In this document: one piece after another, positions 1 to 9,351 of the stretch
Layout: every line of letters starts with the position of its first letter
Numbering within the stretch: the stretch's first letter is position 1
From: Hondaea fermentalgiana
Taxonomy: Eukaryota > Sar > Bigyra > Thraustochytrida > Thraustochytriidae
Length of the DNA: 46,699 nt
NCBI GenBank assembly: GCA_014084085.1
Contig: NPFB01000113.1
Location: forward strand, 1 to 46,699
Direction of reading: 5' to 3'
The notes under the pieces: generated by a model
The model's input: the letters and a program-made list of their open reading frames with translations, nothing else
Database searches by the model: none
Told to the model about the DNA's origin: nothing
Made by a program: the position numbers and the translations under genes

Positions 1-47
1 GCGCCCTGCGCGTCGCCCTGCGCGGCGGCGGCCTGCGTCGCGCCCAT
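1..47 (-). CDS. possible 5' end of a gene leaving the window (weak)
   Basis: On the minus strand an ATG at 45-47 opens a frame to the left edge that begins Met-Gly-Ala-Thr-Gln-Ala. Met-Gly at the start would suit N-myristoylation. A second ATG at 67-69 in another frame opens an Arg-rich stretch instead. Only about 15 codons are visible and the DNA is extremely GC-rich, so this is no more than a candidate start. Confidence 0.15.
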   Translation of the reverse strand, partial: MGATQAAAAQGDAQG

Positions 48-102
48 CGCCGGGCTTGCGGTTCTGCATCACCCCTCCGTTCGTTCATCCACGGTCCATC
101 GT

Positions 103-136
103 CCATTCCATCATCCATTCCATCATCCATTCCATC
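103..136. repeat. 12-bp tandem repeat CCATTCCATCAT, about 2.8 copies
   Basis: Two exact copies of CCATTCCATCAT and a partial third lie in tandem, inside a longer CATCC-rich stretch (about 85-165). It is in the non-coding left flank. A second simple repeat follows at about 270-315 (TTTCTGG units). Confidence 0.85.
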
Positions 137-1190
137 GCAGCTCATCCAACCGTCATCTAACCATCGCCCGTCCAGCGCGGCGTCTCGGCGAGGCCGCCCC
201 CGCCGCCGCGCCCGCCGCTCCTCCGCGCGCTCCGCGGGGCCCGCGCGGCCGCGTGCGGCGGCGGAGCGCTCGTTTCTTGTTTCTGGGTTCTGGTTTCTGG
301 TTTCTGGTTTCTGGCCTGGGAAGGAAGGGTGTGCGCGCACGTCGCGCCGATATGGATATGGCCGGTGAACGGCATTATCGCCGCCGAGCTGGGCGCCGAG
401 GAGATGGCGGCCGGCGACGGCGACGGGGCCGTCGCGGACGGTCGTTCGGGGAGGCGGGAAGAGCGAGATGCGGCGTGTGGGATGGGGGAATATCCGGAGG
501 GAGGATCGCGACGGACGGCGGTTGGATGGAAGGCGCGGCCGAGTCTCGGAGCGACCGCGCAGATGAAGGTGCGATGGACGAGAGGTTGAAGCGATGCTGG
601 AAACGTTGGCTGCTGGCGGCAGCGGGCTGGCAGATGAAATTCGCTGTCAGCGGCAGGTGCGGCCAGGAGCGAGCGGCCACGGCTGCGGCAGGGAGCGAGC
701 GCTTGCTTGCTTGCTTGTGTGTAATAGATGTGTCGGCCCTAGCCCCAACGCCTCTTGACTCTGCTAATGAGGTGCTTGTGCAATCGTAACTTCCGAACCA
801 GAGCAAGAACGAACGGAAGCGGAGTTCAGCCCGGGCCGCCTGAGACCAGCAAAAACGAACATGTCGATCGTTTCATCGAAAGATTGCTCATCTGCAACCG
901 GCTCAATGAGCAGCTGGGGGATGTCAGTTCCGTGCTAAAGTCGAAAGTTAAAAAAAAGTTCGGTTCGTACGTCAGACGCAGTGCGGCGGCCCACCAGGAC
1001 ACCTCGGCCCGTGAACGGGCGAGTGAGTACCCGGACACCGCAGGTTATCGTGACCATATAAAGACGCAACGGACACCTGCACTCGTTCTTGGTGACTGAT
1101 AGGAGTCTTTCTTGGGTTGCAATGTGACTAAAATTCCCGTCAAAGCCTTTTGCGAGACGTAAAATGCAGATGCAATTGCAAGCGCAAAAG
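137..1190. other. left intergenic / leader region, no supported gene
   Basis: About 1 kb ahead of the first membrane-protein gene. The open frames here encode Arg/Gly-rich low-complexity sequence typical of translated GC-rich DNA. It holds a TTTCTGG tandem run (about 270-315) and a GCTT tetranucleotide run (about 700-717). A frame at about 829-1000 has a mildly protein-like composition, but it has no convincing start and no recognisable motif. Confidence 0.5.
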
Positions 1191-1223
1191 CAAGTGCAAG
1201 TGCAAGTGCAAGTGCAAGTGCAA
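1191..1223 (+). repeat. CAAGTG hexanucleotide tandem repeat in the leader of the first membrane gene
   Basis: Five perfect CAAGTG units and a partial sixth lie 30 bp before the ATG at 1253. They fall inside an upstream ATG-initiated frame (ATG at 1164) that reads them as alternating Gln-Val and overlaps the main start in another frame. Confidence 0.85.
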
Positions 1224-1252
1224 ATCTCGTTCGCTGCTGCAGCGAGTCAAAG

Positions 1253-3046
1253 ATGCTGGTGGAACCGGACGTTGTGCTCGCTGGCGCCAATGAAAGCACG
1301 GCCTCTGGCTCTGTCTCTGCCTCTACCGCTGCGGCCGGCGAGAGGCCGTGTGGAAACGGCAGCAACGATGCGGCCACCGGCAACAACGACTTTGCCTTCG
1401 GCACGAGCAGCATCATGGGGCGAAGAGCATCTAGTAGCTTCGTGGCGCAACGCCGCGTTTCACAGGCCGAGCTGAGTCAACTCGCAGAAACAATGCTCCA
1501 AGAACTTCAAGAGCAGGCCTCAGAAAAGTCATGGACACGTCGCCTGTGTCGAGCCGCCTGGCTCACGAGCAAGATTGCAGTCAACAGCGTCGTCGGCCTT
1601 CTTGTGGTTGGCGTCTTTTGGGTGCCGCGTCGATTTTCGAGTTTCTCCTCGGAATGGCGCGTTGACACGGAGGCCAAGGAACCCTTCATATTCCGCGAAC
1701 ACTCGCGACTCGACAACATGGGCTTAAATCTTCTCCTAGACCTATCGTTTTGTTTCTTCCTTCCTGTCACATTTGCGCTCTACATAAACGCCACAAAACG
1801 TCAAGTCCTGGTGATCCTCGCAGGAACAAGTGTTATTATGCTGGTTTTCCGGGCCGTTCTTTATCCAATGCTGGGTCTCTTATCTGGCTTCGTTCCTGTT
1901 TTTGCTCCTGCTCTCTTGTACCGTCTACTTTTGGGACCAGGCACCGGCATCCCGGGATCGATTGTTCGGGCTGGTATGGTCTTCGTGATTGGAATGGGCA
2001 TGCTTGCCTTCCTGAGCGCATTTAACGCAAGCAGCGATTCTTTGAGGCTCCTCGTCGTGGCTTGTTTGCTCCCTGTAGGCAAGGAGCTCGCGTATGCGGC
2101 AACTCGTGCCCTGGCATCGCACATGGCCTTTTCACCTGGTATCAAGGTGAAAAACCAAGTTTTGTTCAGAGAACTTGCACAAGTAATGCACCTCTGGGTA
2201 CAAATCGTTGCTGCCTTGGTCGTCAGACTTTTTGTGGCCCGCTTCGAGACCAGCTCAGGTCTTGCCCTGGCTATCACCTTCCAGTCAGCGGGCGAACTTA
2301 TATCTCGCATCACCATGAGTAGACGCGACCGAGCAATAGGCCACATCTTCACCAAAATGTTTTCTCGGCAAGCCCAAGCCGTGGTCATGCCAAAGACCTT
2401 ACGACACTCGCTTCGTGACCTCAGCATTGAAGAGAACTCGCGCAGGTCTAGCGGGAACGCTAGCCATCAGGTTTCATCGGGACCACTCAAGGTGAGAAAC
2501 GAGTCAGCATACGATGACTCGTCCAATTCGAGCCAAGTCATTCGCGAGTGCTGCAAAAGACACTTCCACGCTTCCGTCGCAGCCAGCGAGATGATCAGCG
2601 AGTACCTTGCCATTTTTATTACTCCAATCGTGCTGATTCTCTTCGAGAACGCCCAGCTACAGCTTCCGTTTGATCAATTTGCGCAGCACGGAGTTTTTCG
2701 CGTTGCTCCTCTCGACCACAATGCTCTCGTTTTGAGCACGTTCCTGCAGTTTGCTGCAGAGTTTGCGGTCGACGTTGTCTGCGTGTGCTATGAGGAGATA
2801 TCTGGGTACGACATTGCTCGGGCTTGGCGCCTCCGCCCCCCTTTTTTTAATGTGCTCTTCGTTTGGGCCGCTTGGTACGCGAGCGTGCTCTGCTTTATGA
2901 TGGCGGACAATCGAGATAGCTTTTCCAACTGCAAACCTGGGAATCTTTGTGCCTGCGCAAATGGAAATGGCCTGCACCCATCCGGCGTCCGCCAGCTCTA
3001 TTGTTTGTACATGTACAACGAGACCCAGGGTCTTCCACCCTATTGA
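1253..3046 (+). CDS. orphan multi-pass membrane protein, tandem paralogue 1
   Basis: Unrecognised 597-residue protein with about 8-10 hydrophobic segments, likely a polytopic membrane protein. A Ser/Gly/Ala-rich N-terminus (1-60) precedes a helical block (about 70-90), the first membrane segment (about 107-127), membrane helices to about 270, a hydrophilic loop (about 375-430), then the most conserved part. Features shared with both downstream paralogues are a HFH(A/S)xV..EM(I/L)SEYLAI segment, a QLQLPFD motif, an AWRLRPP motif before the last membrane helix, and a Cys-rich tail of form C.C..G.GLH..GVR.L.C.Y.YN. The tail Cys and Asn-X-Thr site suggest a disulphide-bonded, glycosylated lumenal or extracellular end. 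The ATG at 1253 is the first in frame; Met55 (1415) is an alternative because an upstream ATG frame overlaps the first. It is the most diverged of the three copies. Confidence 0.85.
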   Translation: MLVEPDVVLAGANESTASGSVSASTAAAGERPCGNGSNDAATGNNDFAFGTSSIMGRRASSSFVAQRRVSQAELSQLAETMLQELQEQASEKSWTRRLCRAAWLTSKIAVNSVVGLLVVGVFWVPRRFSSFSSEWRVDTEAKEPFIFREHSRLDNMGLNLLLDLSFCFFLPVTFALYINATKRQVLVILAGTSVIMLVFRAVLYPMLGLLSGFVPVFAPALLYRLLLGPGTGIPGSIVRAGMVFVIGMGMLAFLSAFNASSDSLRLLVVACLLPVGKELAYAATRALASHMAFSPGIKVKNQVLFRELAQVMHLWVQIVAALVVRLFVARFETSSGLALAITFQSAGELISRITMSRRDRAIGHIFTKMFSRQAQAVVMPKTLRHSLRDLSIEENSRRSSGNASHQVSSGPLKVRNESAYDDSSNSSQVIRECCKRHFHASVAASEMISEYLAIFITPIVLILFENAQLQLPFDQFAQHGVFRVAPLDHNALVLSTFLQFAAEFAVDVVCVCYEEISGYDIARAWRLRPPFFNVLFVWAAWYASVLCFMMADNRDSFSNCKPGNLCACANGNGLHPSGVRQLYCLYMYNETQGLPPY

Positions 3047-3863
3047 CATGTGACATATAATCGATATTGATTCTTTTCCCGTTTTCTACAGACTGCAGAA
3101 CTGGCGAAGCTCGTATACGTGCGCAATTTTATTGTCAATGCATTTGATCGATACACAAGCAGTGTTGCTTGTCCGTTTTGCATCACCCAACAACGGACTT
3201 CAATGATTTTGTTGTTCTGCATTGTAGTGTTTAAGTAATCATCTTGGGCATCCACGATGTGAATTCGAAATGACCCTCTTGAAAAAGGACTTCCAGCTCC
3301 TGACACGTGACACCTCGACACATAATTCAGATCGTTTTCTTTTCTTTTCTTTTCTTTTCGCAATTGAGCCGTTACGGACAAAATGTTCCAGAGTCCGAGT
3401 CCGAGACGGAATCTTAGGCCTAGGGCCACCCGAGTGGCCAGGGCCGTCAGAGTGCGCACAAACGCCTCGTAGCCGCGGCCATACAGTGTGGCAGGCTGGC
3501 ACCCCGGCCCAACGCGTGTTTTTAGGTATGGAAAGACCCTCAACCCACATATTTTCCCCAAGTTTTATTCTGCGCAACGCAAGTCACTTCGATTCAGCTT
3601 TCGAGTTCAAAACCCTAATTACAGAAGTATCCAAGCGCATACAGGCACTTGGAGGTCGTAGACCATAATGATTCAGCGCTTGGAACCTTGTCTCCATTAA
3701 GCTTCTCCTTCATTTCGTGGACCTCCTTCACTTCCAACTTATACCTTGGTGGTATACAGTTTCAATAAGAGACTCGAAGAGGTTCAAGCAGTGTTCAACG
3801 GCTAGCAAGAACTAGCTTCTCCCCTCTTTTGATGATTCAAACATGTACCAAATGCAAAACTAA
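3047..3863. other. intergenic region between membrane paralogues 1 and 2
   Basis: AT-richer, non-coding. It contains a TTTTC tandem run (about 3335-3359), a TAGGCCTA palindrome at 3415-3422, and a pyrimidine-rich stretch at about 3818-3831. If the second paralogue has a 5' exon with its ATG, it should lie here, but I cannot place it with confidence. Confidence 0.6.
3415..3422. promoter_or_regulatory. TAGGCCTA palindrome, copy 1
   Basis: Eight-base perfect palindrome between membrane paralogues 1 and 2, extended on one side to TAGGCCTAGGGCC. It is one of four copies in the window, none inside a recognised gene. A regulatory role is inference. Confidence 0.35.
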
Positions 3864-5693
3864 CAAAGCTGTCGCACGCGTGGCGGCACGTGGCATGGGT
3901 GCCTCGCCGTCGACCTTTTGTGGCCTGCTTTTGCAACATATTCTGTGAAAATCACGACGAACGAAGCGGACGAAGTCCAAACGCCAGGTCAAGATGTAGC
4001 GCCGCCACGACCCGCGCTTGATGGCCAAGATACAGCGCGACATGTTTCTATTGCAGGTCTCCCCGATACCGACCTCGGGGCTCTGGCGCAGGCAATGCTC
4101 GAGCGAGACAAAGCACAAGCCAAGGCATCGTCGACTATATTCGGCATCCGACAATCCTTTCTGCTCTCCGTCAGGCTCGCTGTGTATTCTGTTGTCGGTC
4201 TCGGCGTACTCGCGGTCTTTTGGATGCCCAGATCGTTCCTGCCAATTGAGGCAAGGTGGCACGCCAATCTCAAAGAAAAGGAACCTGTGATTCTCGACCT
4301 GATGAACCAAGACACCTTATCCGAGGTCGCCACTTTTCTCAACTTTGACATTTCCTCGTTTTTTTTCTTCCCCCTGAACTTTATCCTGTACGTGGATGCG
4401 TCAAGAAGGGAAATTGCAGGAATTCTATCGATAACCTTTGTCGCCTTAATCCTCTTTCGAGCTTTCGCTTTCAAGCACCTCGGAATGATCGCGGCCACAA
4501 TTCCCGTCCTCCTACCAGTTTTCACTCTTCGCCTTGTTCTCGGCCCGGGCACTATGGTTCCCATGGCTTGTCTACGAGCTGCTATTAATCTTGGCGTGGT
4601 CTTTGTGCTTTACACTGTACTGTCGTTCTTTCCAGCGAACACTGACGGCCAGAGACTGGTCATGGTCGCCGTTGTGATACCTTTCTTCAAGGAAGCCACG
4701 TACGCCGGAGCTCGTGGACTGGCAGAATATATGGCTTTTTCGCCTCAAATTCATGTTGCGGAAAGACGACTTCGACGCGAGCTCTCCTGGGTCATTCATC
4801 TGTGGGTCCAGGTCATGATGGGTCTCGTTGTCCGACTCTTCGTGAGTCGCTTCGAGTCAACGCTGTCTTTGACCGCCGCTGTTGCAGCCCAGTCTGTTGG
4901 CGAAATATTTTCACGGGTGACCATGAACTGGCGTGATCGTCAAACGAGTCGAATTCTCAAAATTCTCTTTCGAAGGAAAGACAGCGCTGTGGTTCTTCCG
5001 TCTAACCTGGAGCGATCACTCCGATATGTCGCGCCTTTGAAGGCGCCGTCAACTTCAACATTTTCGCGGGCAAGTGTTGACGACTTTGACGGCAGAACCT
5101 CGGGACGCGATCTGATGAAGGAGCTGTTCCAGACCGAGTCACCCGCAAGGGTCAGAGCTGTACACGAATTCTGCTCGAGGCACTTTCATTCCAATGTGGT
5201 TGCGGGTGAGATGCTCAGCGAATACCTGGCAATATTGCTTGCTCCTCTTGTGCTCATTTGTTTCGAACACAGACAGCTCCAGCTCCCCTTTGACATGTAT
5301 GCACAGCATGGAGAATTCCTCGTCCACCCATTGAATTACAAGAGCCTTTTCATTGGCACGTTGCTGCAGCTTGTTGCGGAGTTGGCCGTCGATACACTGT
5401 GTCTTTATCATGAGCAAGCCTCTGGATTTGATGTAATTCGGGCCTGGCGTCTCCGTCCTCCGTATTTTGCCTGGCTTCTCATTTGGGCAACGTGGTATGC
5501 CAGCGTGGCCTGCTACACGATCGTCGCGAATCGTGACAACCTGGACGATTGCATTACTGGCGACATGTGTAACTGCGCCTTTGGACACGGTCTCCATTCT
5601 CAGGGGGTACGCGAGCTTTATTGCGAATACATTTACAATGTTTCGTCGCGAGAAGAATTGGAAGTCATTCTTCGAGACAACATCGTATCCTAA
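3864..5693 (+). CDS. orphan multi-pass membrane protein, tandem paralogue 2 (5' end unresolved)
   Basis: Second member of the family. The frame is open from the stop at 3861-3863 to 5693 and matches the third paralogue almost collinearly: an ALAQ..LERD.AQ helix, a first membrane segment ending VFWMPRSF, the ELSWVIHLWVQ segment, NWRDRQ, SEYLAILL, RQLQLPFDMYAQH, AWRLRPPYF, and a Cys-rich tail ending YIYNVSS. The function is unknown. The oddity is the start. The first in-frame ATG is at 4095, inside the conserved N-terminal helix, so the true start is probably in an upstream exon. Possible 3' splice sites include the pyrimidine-containing CAG ending at 4056. The residues read from about 3930 look protein-like, so an acceptor further upstream is also possible. 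Coordinates give the open frame, not a confirmed CDS. Confidence 0.75.
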   Translation, partial: QSCRTRGGTWHGCLAVDLLWPAFATYSVKITTNEADEVQTPGQDVAPPRPALDGQDTARHVSIAGLPDTDLGALAQAMLERDKAQAKASSTIFGIRQSFLLSVRLAVYSVVGLGVLAVFWMPRSFLPIEARWHANLKEKEPVILDLMNQDTLSEVATFLNFDISSFFFFPLNFILYVDASRREIAGILSITFVALILFRAFAFKHLGMIAATIPVLLPVFTLRLVLGPGTMVPMACLRAAINLGVVFVLYTVLSFFPANTDGQRLVMVAVVIPFFKEATYAGARGLAEYMAFSPQIHVAERRLRRELSWVIHLWVQVMMGLVVRLFVSRFESTLSLTAAVAAQSVGEIFSRVTMNWRDRQTSRILKILFRRKDSAVVLPSNLERSLRYVAPLKAPSTSTFSRASVDDFDGRTSGRDLMKELFQTESPARVRAVHEFCSRHFHSNVVAGEMLSEYLAILLAPLVLICFEHRQLQLPFDMYAQHGEFLVHPLNYKSLFIGTLLQLVAELAVDTLCLYHEQASGFDVIRAWRLRPPYFAWLLIWATWYASVACYTIVANRDNLDDCITGDMCNCAFGHGLHSQGVRELYCEYIYNVSSREELEVILRDNIVS

Positions 5694-5740
5694 CAATCAA
5701 TGAAACGTTCTTGATGCCAGGCCTACTCTATTCTTCCGGC

Positions 5741-5756
5741 GGGGGGGGGGGGGGGG
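5741..5756 (+). repeat. poly-G tract (16 G)
   Basis: Sixteen consecutive G residues about 50 bp after the stop of paralogue 2. Such runs are prone to sequencing-length error and can form G-quadruplexes. Confidence 0.85.
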
Positions 5757-5841
5757 AGCAAAGGCATGAAGAAAGAAGAAAACCAGGTATGTAAGACAAG
5801 ATAAGGATCAAAATTTAGAAACACACAACGCAACCTAGAGC

Positions 5842-5865
5842 ATAGGCCATAGTATAGGCCATAGT
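5842..5865 (+). repeat. two perfect tandem copies of ATAGGCCATAGT
   Basis: Head-to-tail 12-mers with no spacer, about 480 bp before the third membrane-protein gene. The core TAGGCC is half of the TAGGCCTA palindrome found elsewhere between genes. A binding-site function is inference. Confidence 0.7.
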
Positions 5866-6340
5866 TAAGGCCCTAGACCTTTTGTTCTTCCGATTCGATC
5901 ACAGCCGGGGATAAAGCCATTCTAGAGCAGACGCATCACTCTGACAAAAGTCACGGTCTCGTTCAGCCTGCCTATCCGTAATCCGAGCCCGGACCCGGGG
6001 CGGCCTGCTGTCGCCCAGCCAAAGCGTAACGGCCACCTTCCAATCCGGATCACCAGCTGTGGGTTTTTGACAATAGGACGGAGCCTCCGTGCCACCGATC
6101 GATGCATGTCTCTCTGGTAGATCTACTCTGACAGTGAGTCCGAGTCATCACCAGGCCCAACGGCTCAAGCAAATCGACAGAAATTGCGCTTGAATCAATA
6201 GTACTGCCAGATCACATAGATCGTCCAGTCGGGCCGTGTAGTATACATCTTTTGCGGCAGCGGTGGCGAGGGGAGCGGCAAGATGTGCTGAGACAAATCC
6301 TCAAAGGGAGATAAGTAGAGAAAAGGGACCAAAGTGAACC

Positions 6341-8023
6341 ATGACGCAAAGTTCAATGCCGGAGCCAAGAGCTACGCTCGCTGGCCTCTCCGATAGCGAA
6401 CTTGAGGCACTAGCGCAAACTATTCTTGAGCGCGACGAGGCCCAAATCAAGTCTGTTCCGGTCACTAGAAGCATGTTTAATGCGCTCCGGCTATCAATGG
6501 AGCTTGCACTCTTTTCTATCCTCGGCCTTGGCGTCATTGTCGTATTCTGGGCACCAAGAGTGTTTTTGCCCATGGAGCCAAGATGGCATGTCAACGTTGA
6601 AAATAAGGAGCCCGTGCTTTTTGATTTGCCCAACAGAAAACCGCTCGACGAGATTCTTTGCTTTTTCAATCTTGACGTGTCTACATTCCTTTTCTTTCCA
6701 TTGAGCTTCGTGCTGTATATAAAAGCCACGACAAAAGAAGCTGTAATGATCGTACTACTGACCACCCTGAGCTGGCTGGTCTGTCGAGGTTATGGATACA
6801 AGCACTTTGGAATGGCTTCAGCCTCAATTCCCGTATTGACGCCAGCTCTGACCTTGCGGGTTGTCCTTGGTCGGGGCACGATGGTCCCCATGGCCTACAT
6901 GCAAGCCGTAGTCAGCGTTGCGATCGGGTTTTTGCTTTATGCAGTGCTCTACCTCTTTCCCGCTGACACCGACGGCCGGAAATTGTTCCTCGTCGCAGCG
7001 GTCATTCCCTTTTTCAAGGAGGCTGCATACGCAGGAGCGCGTAGCCTGGCAAAACACATGGCTTTCTCGCCCAAGATCTGCATTCCGGGTCGTAGGCTCC
7101 GTCGCGAGCTTTCGTGGGTGATTCACCTTTGGGTTCAGATCATGATGGGACTCGCTGTGCGCCTCTTCGTAAGTCGCTTCGAGACGACAACAACACTTAC
7201 AGCTGCGGTTGCGACGCAGTCAGCTTTCGAGATCTTCTCTCGGGTCACCATGAATTGGCGGGACCGTCAAATGAGTCGCTTTTTCAAGATCGTTTTCCAT
7301 CAGAAAGACGCTGCTGCTGTTGTTGTGCCATCGAACCTGCAGCGCTCGCTCCGACACGTACTTGCTTCGAAGGGAAACCCTAACTCGGCATCAAGTCCCG
7401 TTGCTGCAAGTTTGGCGCGTCTCGATACAAAGGCCTCTGAGCGTGAAATCATGAGAGAACTTTTTCAAGCTGAGTCGTCTGCTAGAGTCAGGGCTGTGCA
7501 CGAATTGTGTTCAAAGCATTTCCATTCAACGGTTATTGCTGGGGAAATGCTCAGCGAGTACCTAGCAATCTTGCTCACGCCTATTATACTTCTTTGCTAC
7601 GAACACAGGCAGTTACAGCTTCCATTTGACATGTACGCCCAGCATGAGAAGTTCTTGGCTCATCCACTAAACCGCAGGACACTGCTTAGTGGCATGGCGT
7701 TGCAGCTTGCGGCAGAGCTAGCTGTTGATACGATCTGTCTGCACTATGAACATGCCGCGGGTTTTGACGTCATGAGTGCGTGGCGATTGCGGCCTCCATA
7801 CTTGGTATGGCTTCTGATCTGGGCGGCATGGTACGCAAGCATGGCGTGTTACTCTATCGTGTCTGACCTCGACCATTTCGACCAGTGCCAGGTAGGCAAT
7901 ATGTGTAAGTGCGCCTTTGGTCATGGTCTCCATCCACAGGGCGTGCGACAGCTGTTTTGCGAGTACATTTATAACGTCTCATCATGGGACGAGCTCGTGG
8001 TGAATTTGCCTTTAAACGACTGA
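6341..8023 (+). CDS. orphan multi-pass membrane protein, tandem paralogue 3
   Basis: 560-residue member of the family with the cleanest start (ATG 6341) and the shortest N-terminus. The order is: an N-terminal helix with ALAQTILERDEAQ (about 27-40), first membrane segment (about 48-68), helices at about 103-205, the ELSWVIHLWVQIMMGLAVRLF segment (about 255-275), a NWRDRQMSR cytosolic-type loop, a variable loop (about 340-375), EMLSEYLAILLTP (about 400-415), RQLQLPFDMYAQH, AWRLRPPY, a Trp-rich last membrane segment, and a Cys-rich tail ending YIYNVSS. It is clearly closest to paralogue 2. No catalytic motif is visible. A transporter, channel or lipid-related membrane role are all possible. I do not recognise the family. 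Confidence 0.88.
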   Translation: MTQSSMPEPRATLAGLSDSELEALAQTILERDEAQIKSVPVTRSMFNALRLSMELALFSILGLGVIVVFWAPRVFLPMEPRWHVNVENKEPVLFDLPNRKPLDEILCFFNLDVSTFLFFPLSFVLYIKATTKEAVMIVLLTTLSWLVCRGYGYKHFGMASASIPVLTPALTLRVVLGRGTMVPMAYMQAVVSVAIGFLLYAVLYLFPADTDGRKLFLVAAVIPFFKEAAYAGARSLAKHMAFSPKICIPGRRLRRELSWVIHLWVQIMMGLAVRLFVSRFETTTTLTAAVATQSAFEIFSRVTMNWRDRQMSRFFKIVFHQKDAAAVVVPSNLQRSLRHVLASKGNPNSASSPVAASLARLDTKASEREIMRELFQAESSARVRAVHELCSKHFHSTVIAGEMLSEYLAILLTPIILLCYEHRQLQLPFDMYAQHEKFLAHPLNRRTLLSGMALQLAAELAVDTICLHYEHAAGFDVMSAWRLRPPYLVWLLIWAAWYASMACYSIVSDLDHFDQCQVGNMCKCAFGHGLHPQGVRQLFCEYIYNVSSWDELVVNLPLND

Positions 8024-8058
8024 TGAAAGAGTAAGGCTGAGCATCACACATTCTCAAC

Positions 8059-8066
8059 TAGGCCTA
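8059..8066. promoter_or_regulatory. TAGGCCTA palindrome, copy 2
   Basis: Second copy of the palindrome, 36 bp after the stop of membrane paralogue 3. Either side could be the target; a regulatory role is inference. Confidence 0.3.
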
Positions 8067-8405
8067 CGCGCACACAAATAAAAAAGGGCACCATTACCGG
8101 ACATGCGGGTCCTTGGTTTGCTCGCGCGAGGTTTTCCTACTGCGTAATTTTTTCTCTCGTGCAACTCGATTCATTCCCATGAGGCACTATTCCTTTCCCC
8201 CCAAAAATGACCCGCAACATGCATTTCATATATCTTCCTTCGCCAAGAACGAAAGGTTCCTGAGGGCTGGGCGATGTGAAGAAATGCAGGCAGCAAAGGT
8301 CTCTGGCCTCGACACATGCGTCCCTGTTGCCTTCCTCTCTTCCAGCCAGCAATCGGTAGACGATGTCGTTGCACACTTGCAGACGCAATCAAGCTCATGA
8401 TGGAG

Positions 8406-8597
8406 CTAGTGGACCAGAGCAGCAAGCGGAATGGTCCGGCCTCGACAGAGATCAACTTGCGTGATGATGCCCTCGAAGATGAGAGCAAGCGTGCGAGAAG
8501 GAAGATTGGCTTCGAAAGCCAGACGTGAACCGCGATGATAGTCGATGGGCGAGTCATTTGACCAAAAAAGTTGGGGATCTGTGAAGCTCGACATCAT
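8406..8597 (-). CDS. possible small ORF or gene relic (63 aa)
   Basis: Opens with two ATGs (8597 and 8594) and reads to a stop at 8406. Its codon use resembles real genes in this window and its composition is balanced, with a SPIDYHRGSRLAFEANLPSR stretch. Beyond the stop, another minus-strand frame (about 8137-8388, no ATG start) also looks protein-like, as though an exon junction or frameshift separates them. I recognise no family. It could be a small gene, an unresolved two-exon gene, a relic, or chance. Confidence 0.22.
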   Translation of the reverse strand: MMSSFTDPQLFWSNDSPIDYHRGSRLAFEANLPSRTLALIFEGIITQVDLCRGRTIPLAALVH

Positions 8598-9351
8598 GTC
8601 CGCAGAGCAAAACGAGCGATTGGCTACGGCAAGATGGAGAGATCGATCCTTGTCGATACTTGAGCAAAGGTCCCTCCGTGGTTGTCTGACAGTGAGTAAA
8701 GCGTACGCCAAATCTCAATCCAGCCCGGCGCAGAACGATCGGCCAGGAATGCGAAGCCATCCCGCGACTGCTGCTGTTGCTGCCCTCCCTCGCCCCTCCA
8801 TGCCTGCCAGGACCCGGTGATCGAGTACCCACGAACGATCTGTGCCACGACGAGGTCCGGCCCAGCGCCTCCTCGCCGCAGCGGAATATCGTTCTCTGCT
8901 CTGCCCTGCGCGCGCTCCCGCGCCGCCGCCGCGATTCATGAACGCGGCTCCTGTCGCATCGGTCGCTGTCTCGCACTCGCTTTGGCGCTCCACCCGAGAT
9001 TGAGATTTTCTGTGATGTAGTCGATTGCGTCACCCACTGTGCCGTCCGGTCGCTTCTGAGGCTGGTCAGCCGCGCCTAACGGTTCAGCCTTCCAGTAGTG
9101 TTGTGAGACTGGGTAGTAATCAATCTTCTTCTTGCAAGTCAGGCCAGCCTAGCTAGTTCACTGCCAGGGCTTGCCATCAAAATTCGATGGCTGGAGACTG
9201 CGGCTGACCTCGAGTCAGATGCACACGGCCGTTGTCCAGCCGGACGCCGGGGCTGCGGACCGCGCTCGCCGGCGAGGAGAAGACACTGGACGAAGAAGCG
9301 CAGGATAGAGACCGGCACAATCGATGAAAAACACAAAACCCTCACGGTCAG

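Larger units (their letters stand above)
5694..6340. other. intergenic region between membrane paralogues 2 and 3
   Basis: No gene seen. It holds a G16 homopolymer at 5741-5756, an AGGCCTA half-site at about 5719, the 12-bp direct repeat at 5842-5865, and the presumed promoter of the third paralogue. Confidence 0.6.

Noticed and set aside
253..789. Plus-strand frame of 178 codons near the left edge
   Set aside because: The translation is Arg/Gly-rich low complexity over simple repeats, typical of GC-rich non-coding DNA.
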